From NCBI GenBank assembly GCA_013002105.1, contig JABDKS010000950.1:1-15865 (forward strand): a DNA stretch of 15,865 bases, given 5' to 3'. The stretch comes from Pirellulaceae bacterium. GTDB taxonomy: Bacteria > Planctomycetota > Planctomycetia > Pirellulales > Pirellulaceae. A model generated the notes under the pieces. That model saw nothing but the letters and a program-made list of their open reading frames with translations, did no database searches and had not been told where the DNA came from. A program made the position numbers and the translations under genes. Below, in pieces: positions 1-7,269 of the stretch; the stretch's first letter is position 1; every line of letters begins with the position of its first letter.

Positions 1-597
1 CGCGTCGTCTTCGATCGAAGCGTTCATGATAACGAGGTCTTCGAAAACGATCGGACTCGCTGCGGCTCCAAAGCCTGCCGTCTTGGTGCCAACGCTTCGA
101 CGCCAAAGCATTTCGCCCTCCTGCGTCAATGCAACCACGCCGGAAGGCCCAAATGACGCATACACGTTGTTTTCATCGACACAGGGTGTTGGAGACGCGT
201 ATCCGTGATCGGCAACTCGCTTGGTTGCACTTTGCTCTTCGGGGGCCGGATCGATCGGTTGGTTCCACAGAATCTTGCCATCATCCAGCGATAAGCAAAT
301 GACATGCAGTTTCAGATCTTCGCGGTTCCCGGGATCTTCGGCCGACAAACCGTAGCCACTGTAGGCCGTCAAAAATATGCGATCACCCGCAATCACCGGA
401 CTACTCGATCCTCGTCCGGGAAGCCGTGTTTTCCATGCCAGGTTCTCGTTGTTGCTCCAGGTCGTCGGAATCGCTGCTTGACTGACACCGGATGCCGAAT
501 CTCCGCGAAATCGGCTCCACCCATCGCCGACGGCGACTTGCGGCGACAGCAGGACAGCAGTGAAGAGCACAATCAAAGAAAAAACGAACGATTTCAT
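1..597 (-). CDS. PQQ-binding-like (BamB-type) beta-propeller repeat protein, N-terminal part
   Basis: Open reading frame on the minus strand from ATG at 597-595 through the left window edge with no stop: 199 codons of a longer gene. The first ~24 residues (MKSFVFSLIVLFTAVLLS...VAVG) are a classic signal peptide, so the product is exported. After it comes WSRFRGDSASGVSQAAIP, then AWKTRLPGRGSSSPVIAGDR and a segment containing LDDGKILWNQPI. These are the W-x-x-FRG opening and the blade-type repeats of planctomycete proteins annotated as PQQ-binding-like or 'outer membrane biogenesis protein BamB'. Such proteins fold as beta-propellers; the true ligand is usually unknown and PQQ binding need not be real. 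No Shine-Dalgarno is seen before the ATG. It is divergent from the secretin-like gene. The family call is confident; substrate and role cannot be judged. Confidence 0.88.
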   Translation of the reverse strand, partial: MKSFVFSLIVLFTAVLLSPQVAVGDGWSRFRGDSASGVSQAAIPTTWSNNENLAWKTRLPGRGSSSPVIAGDRIFLTAYSGYGLSAEDPGNREDLKLHVICLSLDDGKILWNQPIDPAPEEQSATKRVADHGYASPTPCVDENNVYASFGPSGVVALTQEGEMLWRRSVGTKTAGFGAAASPIVFEDLVIMNASIEDDA

Positions 598-625
598 GGA
601 ATGAATGACGACAGTGAGAATCGAA

Positions 626-655
626 TTGGAATGCCCATTGTTGGAATGCCCATCA
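626..655. repeat. 15-bp tandem duplication (2 copies)
   Basis: TTGGAATGCCCATTG at 626-640 is followed directly by TTGGAATGCCCATCA at 641-655, with 13 of 15 bases identical. It lies just upstream of the PQQ-repeat gene start, in that gene's probable 5' leader. Confidence 0.85.
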
Positions 656-703
656 TACGCACAGATCGATTCGACGACGCGCAGTCGCAATCCATCTTCA
701 TTT

Positions 704-759
704 CCGAGCCTAAATCCCCGAGCCTGAATCCCCGAGCCTGATGGCCGAGTCTGAGCGAT
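704..759. repeat. 14-bp tandem repeat (about 3-4 degenerate copies)
   Basis: CCGAGCCTAAATCC (704-717) and CCGAGCCTGAATCC (718-731) differ at one base. CCGAGCCTGATGGC (732-745) and a more diverged CGAGTCTGAGCGAT (746-759) continue the same register. Non-coding spacer sequence. Confidence 0.8.
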
Positions 760-795
760 CGCAGGCCGGGGGTAGACGGTGATGTAGGGTGAATT

Positions 796-839
796 GGTCG
801 AATGCCCAGAGTGCGTAGGTCAAATGTCCAGAGTGCGCA
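796..839. repeat. 22-bp tandem duplication (2 copies)
   Basis: The block at 796-817 (GGTCGAATGCCCAGAGTGCG then TA) is repeated at 818-839 with three substitutions. Non-coding spacer sequence. Confidence 0.8.
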
Positions 840-985
840 GAGAGATAACAGGCTAAAAGTAGGTGCCTGGACCGTTGACTGGGCTATTTTTCGCTGTGGC
901 GAAGCATGGTTCCCCCAAATAACCGACGGGTTCCATTCCCCCTGGCGAACCCCCGTTGGATAGCCGTGCGATACACAATGAAACG

Positions 986-1013
986 TTGACTTTTGCACGC
1001 ATTTATGTACCTT
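986..1013 (+). promoter_or_regulatory. Weak sigma-70-like promoter candidate for the secretin-like gene
   Basis: TTGACT at 986-991, a 16-base spacer and TACCTT at 1008-1013. The -35 box is good, the -10 box poor. If used, the messenger would have a leader of about 250 bases running through the 14-bp duplications at 1046-1113. Inference from consensus matching only. Confidence 0.2.
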
Positions 1014-1045
1014 AGACTCCCCGACGGTAGCTGACATTGTTGTGC

Positions 1046-1071
1046 ATTTTCACACAGCAATTTTCACACAG
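1046..1071. repeat. 14-bp-period duplication of ATTTTCACACAG
   Basis: ATTTTCACACAG at 1046-1057 recurs at 1060-1071, two bases apart. Identical copies in the spacer upstream of the secretin-like gene; each could equally be half of a tandem binding site. Confidence 0.75.
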
Positions 1072-1085
1072 TCACTGCCGTCCCC

Positions 1086-1113
1086 CACCTCGACCCTCCC
1101 ACCTCGACCCTCC
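1086..1113. repeat. Perfect 14-bp tandem duplication
   Basis: CACCTCGACCCTCC occurs twice with no spacer at 1086-1099 and 1100-1113, then begins a third time (CCACCTG). It is pyrimidine-rich on the plus strand and lies in the probable leader of the secretin-like gene. Confidence 0.9.
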
Positions 1114-1268
1114 CCACCTGTCCTGCTGCCTGGACTTGTTCGACTGGACCTTGTTGGTCCGGCCCGGTTCAGGAAGTTGCCTTTTGAATGCGACGCGTCC
1201 TGCGGTCCGACCGCATCCGCGTTGGGGCAACCGAGCAGACCGAACTCTATCCAACTCAACGTGATTGC

Positions 1269-3866
1269 ATGTGTAGTTCCTGGATTCATCGACGCTGTAC
1301 GCTCGCGCTGCTCTTGCTGGCCGTTGTGGCTGCCGACTCAAGCGGTCAAGAAGCGCCGATCGAAGCTCCGATCATCCCGCCGGGCTTTTTGACCGAGCCC
1401 GAAAGTGCGGAACCACAGGCCGCTACCAATAAGTTGCCTGCGGGACAGATTCGGTTTTCGTTCGAAGCGACGCCGTGGCGAGAAGTGATCAACTGGTTGG
1501 CCGAAGAGTCCAATTTGGCGTTGCACATAGGTGACTTGCCCACCGGTAGCTTCACCTACTCCGATCCAAACGCATTCACGCATGCCGAGGCAATTGATCG
1601 GATCAATCTCTTTATGCTGCCACAAGGATTCACTCTTGTTCGCAGTGGACGATTGCTAACGGTGATCAACCTGAGTGACCCGCGCAGCATGCAACAGTTG
1701 GACACGATTGCGGACTTGGTGACGGTCGATGAACTTGCCAAGCGTAGTAATTACGACGTTGTGAAGTGCATTTTCCCGCTGGGTGAATTGGACGCCGAGG
1801 ACGCGGTGAACGAATTGAGTGCTCTGAAACTGATGACGACACCGGCGGTGTTTTCCAAAACCAATCAATTGATGATCACCGACACGGCCGGAAAACTGAA
1901 AAACGTCAAAGCCGTGCTCGATGCATTCCGCCCGGACGAATTAGACAATGGAACGATTGTTCGGAACTTTGCCTTGCAACATGTCCAGGCAGAAGACATC
2001 TTGCTGGTTGCCCGTCCCCACATGGGCTTGGCCACCGGTGAAATGATCGGAATTGATGTGAGCTTGTCCGCCGATTTGGAAGGCAAGAATATTTTCATCA
2101 CGGGCGTCGAAGACAAAGTCAAACTGCTGGAGAGTTTGATCACGGCACTGGACCAACCCCAGAAGACAATGGTCAACAGCGGTGAAAACGAACTGAAAGC
2201 CCACGCGGTTCAAGGTGGCAACGTGGAAACGGTCTATAACGTATTGCTGACGTTACTGGCCAACAAAGAAGTCCGTTTGTCGATGGACGAAGAGGCGGGC
2301 AGCATCGTGGCGCTGGCGACACCAAGCGTTCAAGCCGAGATCGCTGAAACCGTCCGACAGCTCCAAGCGTCCGAAGCTGATTTTGAAGTGATCCCGCTGA
2401 AAACTGCGGACCCGTATTTCGTGATCAGCTTGCTCGAGGAAATGTTGGATTTGCCGGACGCCCTGGATGACCCCGACGACATCGACCCGGACGCACCCAA
2501 AATCGATGCCGATCCAGGCAACATGAGGCTTTTTGTCCGAGCCAAAGCGGCGCAGATCGAGCAGATCAAGAAAATTGTCGAAGGTTTGGACTCGTCCGTC
2601 GGTGGCGATGGATCCGAAAGCGACATTCGTGTTCTGCCGATCAAAGGTAAGGAAGCGGAGCGACTTCTGGATACAGCATCCAAGTTCTGGAAAGGCGGCA
2701 ATCCGATCATCTTGTACCGATCCGCCGACTCGAACGAGCCAATCGCAACCGAACGCGTCCTCAACGCAGATGACGGACCACCCAAGCGACAGCTGACCGC
2801 AACGCAGTTGACGGCATTGGACATGCGAAACCAACGCGTTTTGACCACCAATGCCAGTAGCTCGCAACCGGCAATTCGCTGCCAAGTGACGGCGCGTGGT
2901 TTGTTGATCCAGAGCGAAGACACGGATGCCTTGGACCAATTCGAGGATCATCTGATCACGATTGCCGGCCCCGTCGATTCAGCACCGTCGCCACCGATCG
3001 TTTTTTACTTGAAGTACACCAAACCGGCCGACGCAATTCGCATGTTGGCCGAATTGATGGACGGTGGCGAAGCGGCTCGCGAAGGTGAAGCCGGCACGCT
3101 GGTTAACGGATACGTCTCCGCGTCGTCCTCAACAGGCTTTACCACCAGTTTTGTGACCAACCGCGACGGCACGATAACCCTGATGTCAGGTTCGGTCACC
3201 GTGGTGGCCGATGGCCGACTGAATCGATTGATCGCACAGGGAACGCCCAGTGAAATTGATCAGATCGAGGCCTATTTGAAAATCATCGACAAAGACAACA
3301 GCATCACCGCGATCGAAACACACGGAACGTCGCATGTGATTGAATTGGTCAACACAAAAGCGAGCGAAGTAGCGGCTGTCATTCGTGATGCTTATGCCGG
3401 TCGTGTCGCGTCCGGCACGGGTGCTGCCCCGCCGCAGGCCGGCAAGGGCGGTAGCGCCGACCAGCAACGAGAAGCTGCCGCAGCCGCAGCCAAGGCTGCT
3501 GCCGACGCCAAGGCACAAGCTGCATCGAAAAAAGGTGCCGACAAAAAAGCACCGGCCAAACCGGCGACCGACTCAGAACCCAAAATGACAATAGCGGTTC
3601 ACGAGCCCAGCAATTCATTGATCGTCACCGCTCCCGAACAGCTCTTTCTCGAAGTCGAAAAACTGGCACGGTTGGTCGACGCGCGTGGCGAACAAGCCAT
3701 CGAGGTCATCACGCCACTCAATGGCGAGGTTTTTGAAGCGGTGTTACAGCAGGTCCTGCTCGGTCAAGAGCCGTCGCGAAGCCCCAGCCGATCGGCATCC
3801 ACCAGTCGCTCGCCGACCACCAGTCGCCCCTCCGCGGCCACTTATTCTCGCTCCAAAGGCGACTGA
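1269..3866 (+). CDS. Exported protein of repeated secretin-type N domains, lacking a pore domain
   Basis: I start at ATG 1269 (865 aa) because MCSSWIHRRCTLALLLLAVV followed by AADSSGQ is a good signal peptide. An in-frame ATG at 1188 would add 27 residues that look non-coding. Neither start has a clear Shine-Dalgarno. Residues ~60-136 resemble a secretin N0/STN domain (IRFSFEATPWREVINWLAEE...GFTLVRSGRLLTVINL). Then come several N1-like modules of the GspD/PilQ kind, with patterns such as 'VVKCIFPLGELDAEDAVNEL', 'IVRNFALQHVQAEDILLVA' and 'SHVIELVNTKASEVAAVIR', each followed by '..L.ITD/VTA..' strands. An Ala/Lys-rich linker lies at ~717-774 and a Ser/Arg-rich tail at ~835-865. The C-terminal secretin beta-barrel of type II/III secretion channels is not recognisable. 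It is probably periplasmic or envelope-associated and coupled to the EF-hand/P-domain gene 3 bp downstream. Partner and function unknown. Confidence 0.85.
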   Translation: MCSSWIHRRCTLALLLLAVVAADSSGQEAPIEAPIIPPGFLTEPESAEPQAATNKLPAGQIRFSFEATPWREVINWLAEESNLALHIGDLPTGSFTYSDPNAFTHAEAIDRINLFMLPQGFTLVRSGRLLTVINLSDPRSMQQLDTIADLVTVDELAKRSNYDVVKCIFPLGELDAEDAVNELSALKLMTTPAVFSKTNQLMITDTAGKLKNVKAVLDAFRPDELDNGTIVRNFALQHVQAEDILLVARPHMGLATGEMIGIDVSLSADLEGKNIFITGVEDKVKLLESLITALDQPQKTMVNSGENELKAHAVQGGNVETVYNVLLTLLANKEVRLSMDEEAGSIVALATPSVQAEIAETVRQLQASEADFEVIPLKTADPYFVISLLEEMLDLPDALDDPDDIDPDAPKIDADPGNMRLFVRAKAAQIEQIKKIVEGLDSSVGGDGSESDIRVLPIKGKEAERLLDTASKFWKGGNPIILYRSADSNEPIATERVLNADDGPPKRQLTATQLTALDMRNQRVLTTNASSSQPAIRCQVTARGLLIQSEDTDALDQFEDHLITIAGPVDSAPSPPIVFYLKYTKPADAIRMLAELMDGGEAAREGEAGTLVNGYVSASSSTGFTTSFVTNRDGTITLMSGSVTVVADGRLNRLIAQGTPSEIDQIEAYLKIIDKDNSITAIETHGTSHVIELVNTKASEVAAVIRDAYAGRVASGTGAAPPQAGKGGSADQQREAAAAAAKAAADAKAQAASKKGADKKAPAKPATDSEPKMTIAVHEPSNSLIVTAPEQLFLEVEKLARLVDARGEQAIEVITPLNGEVFEAVLQQVLLGQEPSRSPSRSASTSRSPTTSRPSAATYSRSKGD

Positions 3867-3869
3867 TTG

Positions 3870-5810
3870 ATGCCAAAATCAAACTCGACAATATGCTGCC
3901 ATTGGGAACGATTCTTGGTCGCCGACCGTAGGGGCAGTTTCCTTTGGCGTTCATTCGTCGCTGGACTGCTGCTGGGTTGTCTGGCCAATTCTCCACTGTA
4001 CGCCCAATCAGGACTGCGTGAATCACTGGAACGATTAGACCGAAATGAAAACGGCGAAATCGATCCCGACGAAATCACGCCCTTGTCCCGCCCATACTTG
4101 GAACGTGTCGCAGAAGCGAGACGGATGTCATTGGAACGCGCTTACGCGATCGACAAGTGGCAGGAGGCTGCCCGTATCTACTACGCTTTACAAAACGGCG
4201 TCGCCGGCAAGACGGTACGTCCCGAGCCTGAACCACTGGTCAAAGGATTCGGAACCGATCGCGATCAACCGGTCGTACCGGAGTTTGGACTTGCCGAGTT
4301 TAAATACCGGTATTTGCAAGAGGACTTGGATGAAGCCGACCGGACGCTTCGACGATCCGATCGAAATAAAGACGGATACATTGACCGCAAGGAATCACTA
4401 TCGGCCAAGTGGACGCACCGCAATCCATTTGAGATGGATTTGGACCAAGACGATCGGCTGAGCCGATTGGAATTGGCGCAACGGTACGCAAGACGACGTA
4501 TGCTTTCGGGGGCGTCGGACGAATTGGTGCAGCGAGCACGACGCGTCGGCAACGGCATCACCAGTTCGTCGACCAAATCACCACAGCGCGAAGACGACTC
4601 GTCGTTCTGGCGCCGTGGCGGGAATCGAACCTATCTGACGGCCACAATCTTGGGACGATTCGATACGAACAAGAATGGACGTTTGGACGCTGACGAGGTC
4701 AACAAGCTGGGGATCCCGCAAGGACGCATCGATGCTGATCGCAACGGTGAATTATCGCGAGACGAACTGTTCGCCTATTTCGCCGACCTCCAGGACCGAG
4801 CGGGGGATTCGTCCGAAGCGGTGCCCGGTTGGTTTTATGAATTGGATGCCAACCGCGATCAGCAGATCGAAATGATGGAGTTCACCGAACAGTGGAGCGA
4901 TGAAAAGGTCGCTGAATTCAATTCATACGATATCAATGGTGACGGCATGCTAACCACCGCCGAGATTACTCAATCCAAGGCGTTGGTTGGCGGCACGTAT
5001 CGAAACAACGACGCAGAAGTGTTGCCGCCCCGCAAAACGATCATTTCGGAGATCGAAGTCGATGAAGACTATCTGATCGGCGACTTGAATGTGCAGATCT
5101 CCATCACCCACACCTACACATCGTATCTGGACGCCTATTTGACCGGTCCGGACGGAGAACGCATCGAGCTATTTACCGGAGTGGGTCGCAACGACGACCA
5201 CTTTGACCAAACGGTTTTTGATGATCAGTCTCGCTACCCGATCACCAAAGCACGACCACCCTTCAAAGGCACGTTCATGCCCGAAGGGCTGGTCAACCGA
5301 CAGCCAGGATTGAGCGCTTTCAATGGCAAAAGCGTCAAAGGAGTTTGGCAACTGGTGATCCGCGGTAGTCGCAGCGAGCGATTCGGGATGCTGCATGGCT
5401 GGTCGTTGCTCGTGACGCCTCAAACCGACTTGATTGATGGCGTCGCTCCGACTCCCAACACCGACGGGCCGGAGCAAATCGTATCGGCAGCGGCTACTCC
5501 GGTACCAGCGTCGCCTGAGCAGCGATCCTCGGGCGAACGTCGATCCGATCCATTCGCATTCACTCCATCCCAGAGCGGCGTTTCGGAAAAAGTTCAGCAG
5601 GCGATGGGATGGCAGCGACAGATTGTCGACCAACTCAAACGCGATGATATCGATCCGAAGGAGCGTGAGGGATTACGCAAGAAAATGGAACAGATCGAAA
5701 AGTACAAGCGGTACTTGGAAAGCCAGAGCCAGACCACTGGTGGCACAGAGGATGATCGCAGAAAGCAAATCAAGGCAGATACCAAATTCGAAAAACGGCT
5801 GACCAAGTGA
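3870..5810 (+). CDS. Exported EF-hand repeat protein with C-terminal P (proprotein convertase) domain
   Basis: 646 aa from ATG 3870, three bases after the preceding stop (a TTG immediately before is in frame but less likely). A long basic N-region and hydrophobic core (SFVAGLLLGCLANSPLYAQS) form a signal peptide ending near residue 46. Seven EF-hand-type calcium loops follow: DRNENGEIDPDE (57-68), DRNKDGYIDRKE (164-175), DLDQDDRLSRLE (190-201), DTNKNGRLDADE (265-276), DADRNGELSRDE (288-299), DANRDQQIEMME (326-337) and DINGDGMLTTAE (354-365). Residues ~390-518 match the P/Homo B domain, with 'YLDAYLTGPDGERIELF', 'FNGKSVKGVWQLVIRG' and 'GMLHGWSLLV'. Residues ~570-646 are charged and helical, probably coiled coil. 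P domains normally follow a subtilisin protease; none is present. Likely a secreted calcium-binding structural or adaptor protein working with its upstream partner; function inferred. Confidence 0.87.
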   Translation: MPKSNSTICCHWERFLVADRRGSFLWRSFVAGLLLGCLANSPLYAQSGLRESLERLDRNENGEIDPDEITPLSRPYLERVAEARRMSLERAYAIDKWQEAARIYYALQNGVAGKTVRPEPEPLVKGFGTDRDQPVVPEFGLAEFKYRYLQEDLDEADRTLRRSDRNKDGYIDRKESLSAKWTHRNPFEMDLDQDDRLSRLELAQRYARRRMLSGASDELVQRARRVGNGITSSSTKSPQREDDSSFWRRGGNRTYLTATILGRFDTNKNGRLDADEVNKLGIPQGRIDADRNGELSRDELFAYFADLQDRAGDSSEAVPGWFYELDANRDQQIEMMEFTEQWSDEKVAEFNSYDINGDGMLTTAEITQSKALVGGTYRNNDAEVLPPRKTIISEIEVDEDYLIGDLNVQISITHTYTSYLDAYLTGPDGERIELFTGVGRNDDHFDQTVFDDQSRYPITKARPPFKGTFMPEGLVNRQPGLSAFNGKSVKGVWQLVIRGSRSERFGMLHGWSLLVTPQTDLIDGVAPTPNTDGPEQIVSAAATPVPASPEQRSSGERRSDPFAFTPSQSGVSEKVQQAMGWQRQIVDQLKRDDIDPKEREGLRKKMEQIEKYKRYLESQSQTTGGTEDDRRKQIKADTKFEKRLTK

Positions 5811-5861
5811 CGCGGCTGGTTTTCAAAAGCATTGGTTGTGATCAGCGGTCCTCCTGCCCCC

Positions 5862-5901
5862 AAAAAAAATCGGTCCCGGAGTGGTAACTCCGAGACCGAT
5901 T
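5862..5901 (-). terminator. Intrinsic terminator of the ECF sigma-factor gene
   Basis: Read on the minus strand: AATCGGTCTCGGAGT, loop TACC, ACTCCGGGACCGATT, then a run of T. The 15-bp stem (plus-strand arms 5868-5882 and 5887-5901) is perfect if one G-U pair is allowed, and the T tract corresponds to A 5862-5869. It begins five bases after the sigma-factor stop, so orientation and assignment are clear. Confidence 0.92.
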
Positions 5902-5906
5902 CGTGT

Positions 5907-6494
5907 TTAGACAGCCTGCATGACATCCATTTCCTTGGCGAGACGCTTACGTGCGACGTGCAATCGACGCTTGATCGTTCCGATCGGGGCGTCAAATTCA
6001 ACACTCATTTCGATAAGCGACTGACCGCGGAGGTAAAACGCCTTCAGGGTCTCTTGGTCCAAATCACCCAGACGGTCGATGCTTTCGCGGACCGCTGCGG
6101 CTTGTTCACGATCCTGAGCTTCCTGGTCAGGCGTTCCGACTGCCAGGCAGGTTGCTTCCAGCGTTTCGGGATCGCATGCGACGGCCGTTCGGGTACGCGT
6201 CATTCGATTGATCGCCATGCGATGCACGATTCGACGCAACCATCCACCGAATGCTTCTGGCACTCGCAGTTGATCGATCTTTTGCATTGCTTGGATGAAC
6301 ACGTCTTGCGCCAATTCTTCGGCTTCGTCCGCGTTGCGAACTCGGCGCATCGCCAGCGCGACGATTCCGGCTCGGTATCGTTCGAATAGCAATCCGAAAG
6401 CGTCTCGGTCGCCAGCTTGGGCTGCGCGAACCAAATCCGCCACCGTGAGCGTCTCCGGGTTGGTTTCCAGGATGTTGTTTTTGATGAAGTTCAT
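5907..6494 (-). CDS. ECF-type RNA polymerase sigma factor
   Basis: 195 aa, the usual ECF length. Region 2 spans ~31-100 (DAFGLLFERYRAGIVALAMR...ADEAEELAQDVFIQAMQKID...GGWLRRIVHRMAINRMTR) and carries core-polymerase and -10 recognition. After a linker, region 4 spans ~130-188 with the DNA-binding helix-turn-helix SLIEMSVEFDAPIGTIKRRL. Both domains needed for a working sigma factor are present. The start ATG (6494-6492) is supported by GGAGGA at 6509-6504, about nine bases upstream. A strong terminator follows the stop. No anti-sigma factor or zinc-binding regulator gene is adjacent, so the activating signal cannot be read from context. It appears monocistronic with a long upstream leader region. 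Subgroup not assigned. Confidence 0.95.
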   Translation of the reverse strand: MNFIKNNILETNPETLTVADLVRAAQAGDRDAFGLLFERYRAGIVALAMRRVRNADEAEELAQDVFIQAMQKIDQLRVPEAFGGWLRRIVHRMAINRMTRTRTAVACDPETLEATCLAVGTPDQEAQDREQAAAVRESIDRLGDLDQETLKAFYLRGQSLIEMSVEFDAPIGTIKRRLHVARKRLAKEMDVMQAV

Positions 6495-6584
6495 AATTTC
6501 GGTTCCTCCGATGACCGAACTGACAGCGACGCTTTCTTTTTGTCGCGGGAACAGATCGGGGCAAACAACGGTGCTGCTTGCCGG

Positions 6585-6612
6585 TGAATAGTTCGGATCT
6601 GGGGTCGTTCAA
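6585..6612 (-). promoter_or_regulatory. Weak promoter candidate for the ECF sigma-factor gene
   Basis: On the minus strand TTGAAC (6612-6607), a 16-base spacer and TATTCA (6590-6585), about 90 bases upstream of the sigma-factor start and downstream of the terminator at 6692-6718. The -35 is good, the -10 moderate. A consensus match only; self-activation by the ECF factor is not tested by this. Confidence 0.22.
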
Positions 6613-6691
6613 GAAACGAAAAACTGCGGACAACAGCTGCACATCAGCCTGTTGGGTTCCGTCGCTTGGTTCTTGAACACTGGGTTTGCCG

Positions 6692-6718
6692 AAAAAACGG
6701 ACCGTCGATGACGGGTCC
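6692..6718 (-). terminator. Terminator-like hairpin downstream of the small ORF
   Basis: On the minus strand GGAC-C-CGTC, loop ATC, GACG-GTCC, then GTTTTTT. The stem is eight base pairs with one bulged C (plus-strand 6699-6718), and the T run corresponds to A 6692-6697. It lies about 150 bases after the stop of the candidate gene at 6865-7173 and before the sigma-factor gene, so the two would be separate transcripts. Confidence 0.55.
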
Positions 6719-6864
6719 CCTGGGTTTGAGACGATTGAACAATCCAATCAAAAGGATCAATCGCCGGAAAACACAGGTTTTTTCGGCTCTGCAGTCGCAC
6801 GCCAGAATCACGAATCGTTGTTTCGCTGAACTCTGGGCAATCGACTGTGGAAATCGCTAAAGCG

Positions 6865-7173
6865 TTATGCTGTCGCGGTTTCCGTTGCCACAAACGCGGG
6901 GCAATTTGCCGGGGCCAATCTGAATTGACACGGAAAATGACCACGTTTTATGCCGCCGCCGAGGTACATGCTTTGCGGATCGCGATGCAGTGACGAATCA
7001 CTACTGATGCGCGATAATCCCAGCATGGAGCTCGAATACGACATCCCCAGAGGCATCCGCTGTAGCCATAGATGACGAAGGCAAGATGCGACCAACGATT
7101 CAATTCCACAAATCGCACGTACTTGGTTGACGACCAAACGTGTGATTGCTGCGGTGATCTGTTCGTTACGCAT
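6865..7173 (-). CDS. Candidate small protein of unknown function (102 aa)
   Basis: I recognise no family. The case for it being real is local signals: on the minus strand GGAGG (7185-7181) stands seven bases before ATG 7173, one of the best ribosome binding sites in the window, and the ORF is flanked by a terminator-like hairpin downstream and a hairpin-rich leader upstream. The product begins MRNEQITAAITRLVVNQVRA with a plausible amphipathic helix, then becomes Ser/Leu/Arg-rich (SYSSSMLGLSRISSDSSLHR) and ends in CPAFVATETATA. It has four cysteines (CGIE, SCLR, PCQF, NCPA) in no known metal-binding spacing. There is no signal peptide and no membrane segment. An earlier in-frame ATG at 7248 lies inside the leader hairpin and is unlikely. 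It could also be a decayed gene or chance ORF. Confidence 0.4.
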   Translation of the reverse strand: MRNEQITAAITRLVVNQVRAICGIESLVASCLRHLWLQRMPLGMSYSSSMLGLSRISSDSSLHRDPQSMYLGGGIKRGHFPCQFRLAPANCPAFVATETATA

Positions 7174-7218
7174 TTCATTACCTCCCGAGCACCAGAAAAG
7201 GTGCGGCGGCGGAGCACA

Positions 7219-7262
7219 GGAAAAAACCAAAAACAAAAGGTGGCTCAATGGGATCGAGCCAC
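7219..7262 (-). terminator. Hairpin plus T-rich tract in the small ORF leader (attenuator-like)
   Basis: Minus strand: GTGGCTC (7262-7256), loop GATCCCATT, GAGCCAC (7246-7240), then CTTTTGTTTTTGG and TTTTTT (7239-7221). A perfect 7-bp stem and T-rich tail have the form of an intrinsic terminator. No gene on that strand ends just upstream, and it sits 50-90 bases before the small ORF start, so it could act as a leader attenuator. The same sequence also resembles a tRNA 3' end. Confidence 0.45.
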
Positions 7263-7269
7263 GACCTCT

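Larger units (their letters stand above)
598..1268. other. Divergent intergenic spacer rich in short tandem duplications
   Basis: About 670 bases between the leftward PQQ-repeat gene and the rightward secretin-like gene. No reading frame here looks coding: the longest, on the minus strand at 594-1037, has a low-complexity composition made from the repeats and overlaps the PQQ gene start. The spacer contains five imperfect to perfect tandem duplications (626-655, 704-759, 796-839, 1046-1071, 1086-1113), listed separately. It must hold the promoters of both flanking genes; one weak candidate is given at 986-1013. A 5-bp hairpin, GGACC-TTGTT-GGTCC, lies at 1146-1160. Confidence 0.7.
6495..6864. 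other. Non-coding spacer upstream of the sigma-factor gene
   Basis: 370 bases with no convincing gene. Reading frames on both strands here have no start context or family resemblance. It contains a leftward terminator-like hairpin (6692-6718), a weak leftward promoter-like pair (6585-6612) and the sigma-factor ribosome binding site (GGAGGA, 6509-6504). Confidence 0.6.

Noticed and set aside
594..1037. Leftward 147-codon ORF upstream of the PQQ-repeat gene
   Set aside because: It is made largely of the short duplications (MGIPTMGIPI, ARGFRLGDLG), has no start signal and overlaps the real gene start.
1188..1268. 27-residue N-terminal extension of the secretin-like protein
   Set aside because: Arg-rich sequence before an obvious signal peptide; the ATG at 1269 gives a proper exported N-terminus.
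2253..2951. Leftward 232-codon ORF inside the secretin-like gene
   Set aside because: Lies fully opposite a strongly supported gene, with no family resemblance; an antisense shadow.
6127..6747. 206-codon ORF overlapping the ECF sigma-factor gene on the same strand
   Set aside because: Different frame, Arg/Ser-rich shadow composition; the sigma factor has clear domains and a ribosome binding site.
6609..6944. Leftward 111-codon ORF in the spacer upstream of the sigma factor
   Set aside because: No start context or recognisable features, and it reads through the terminator-like hairpin.
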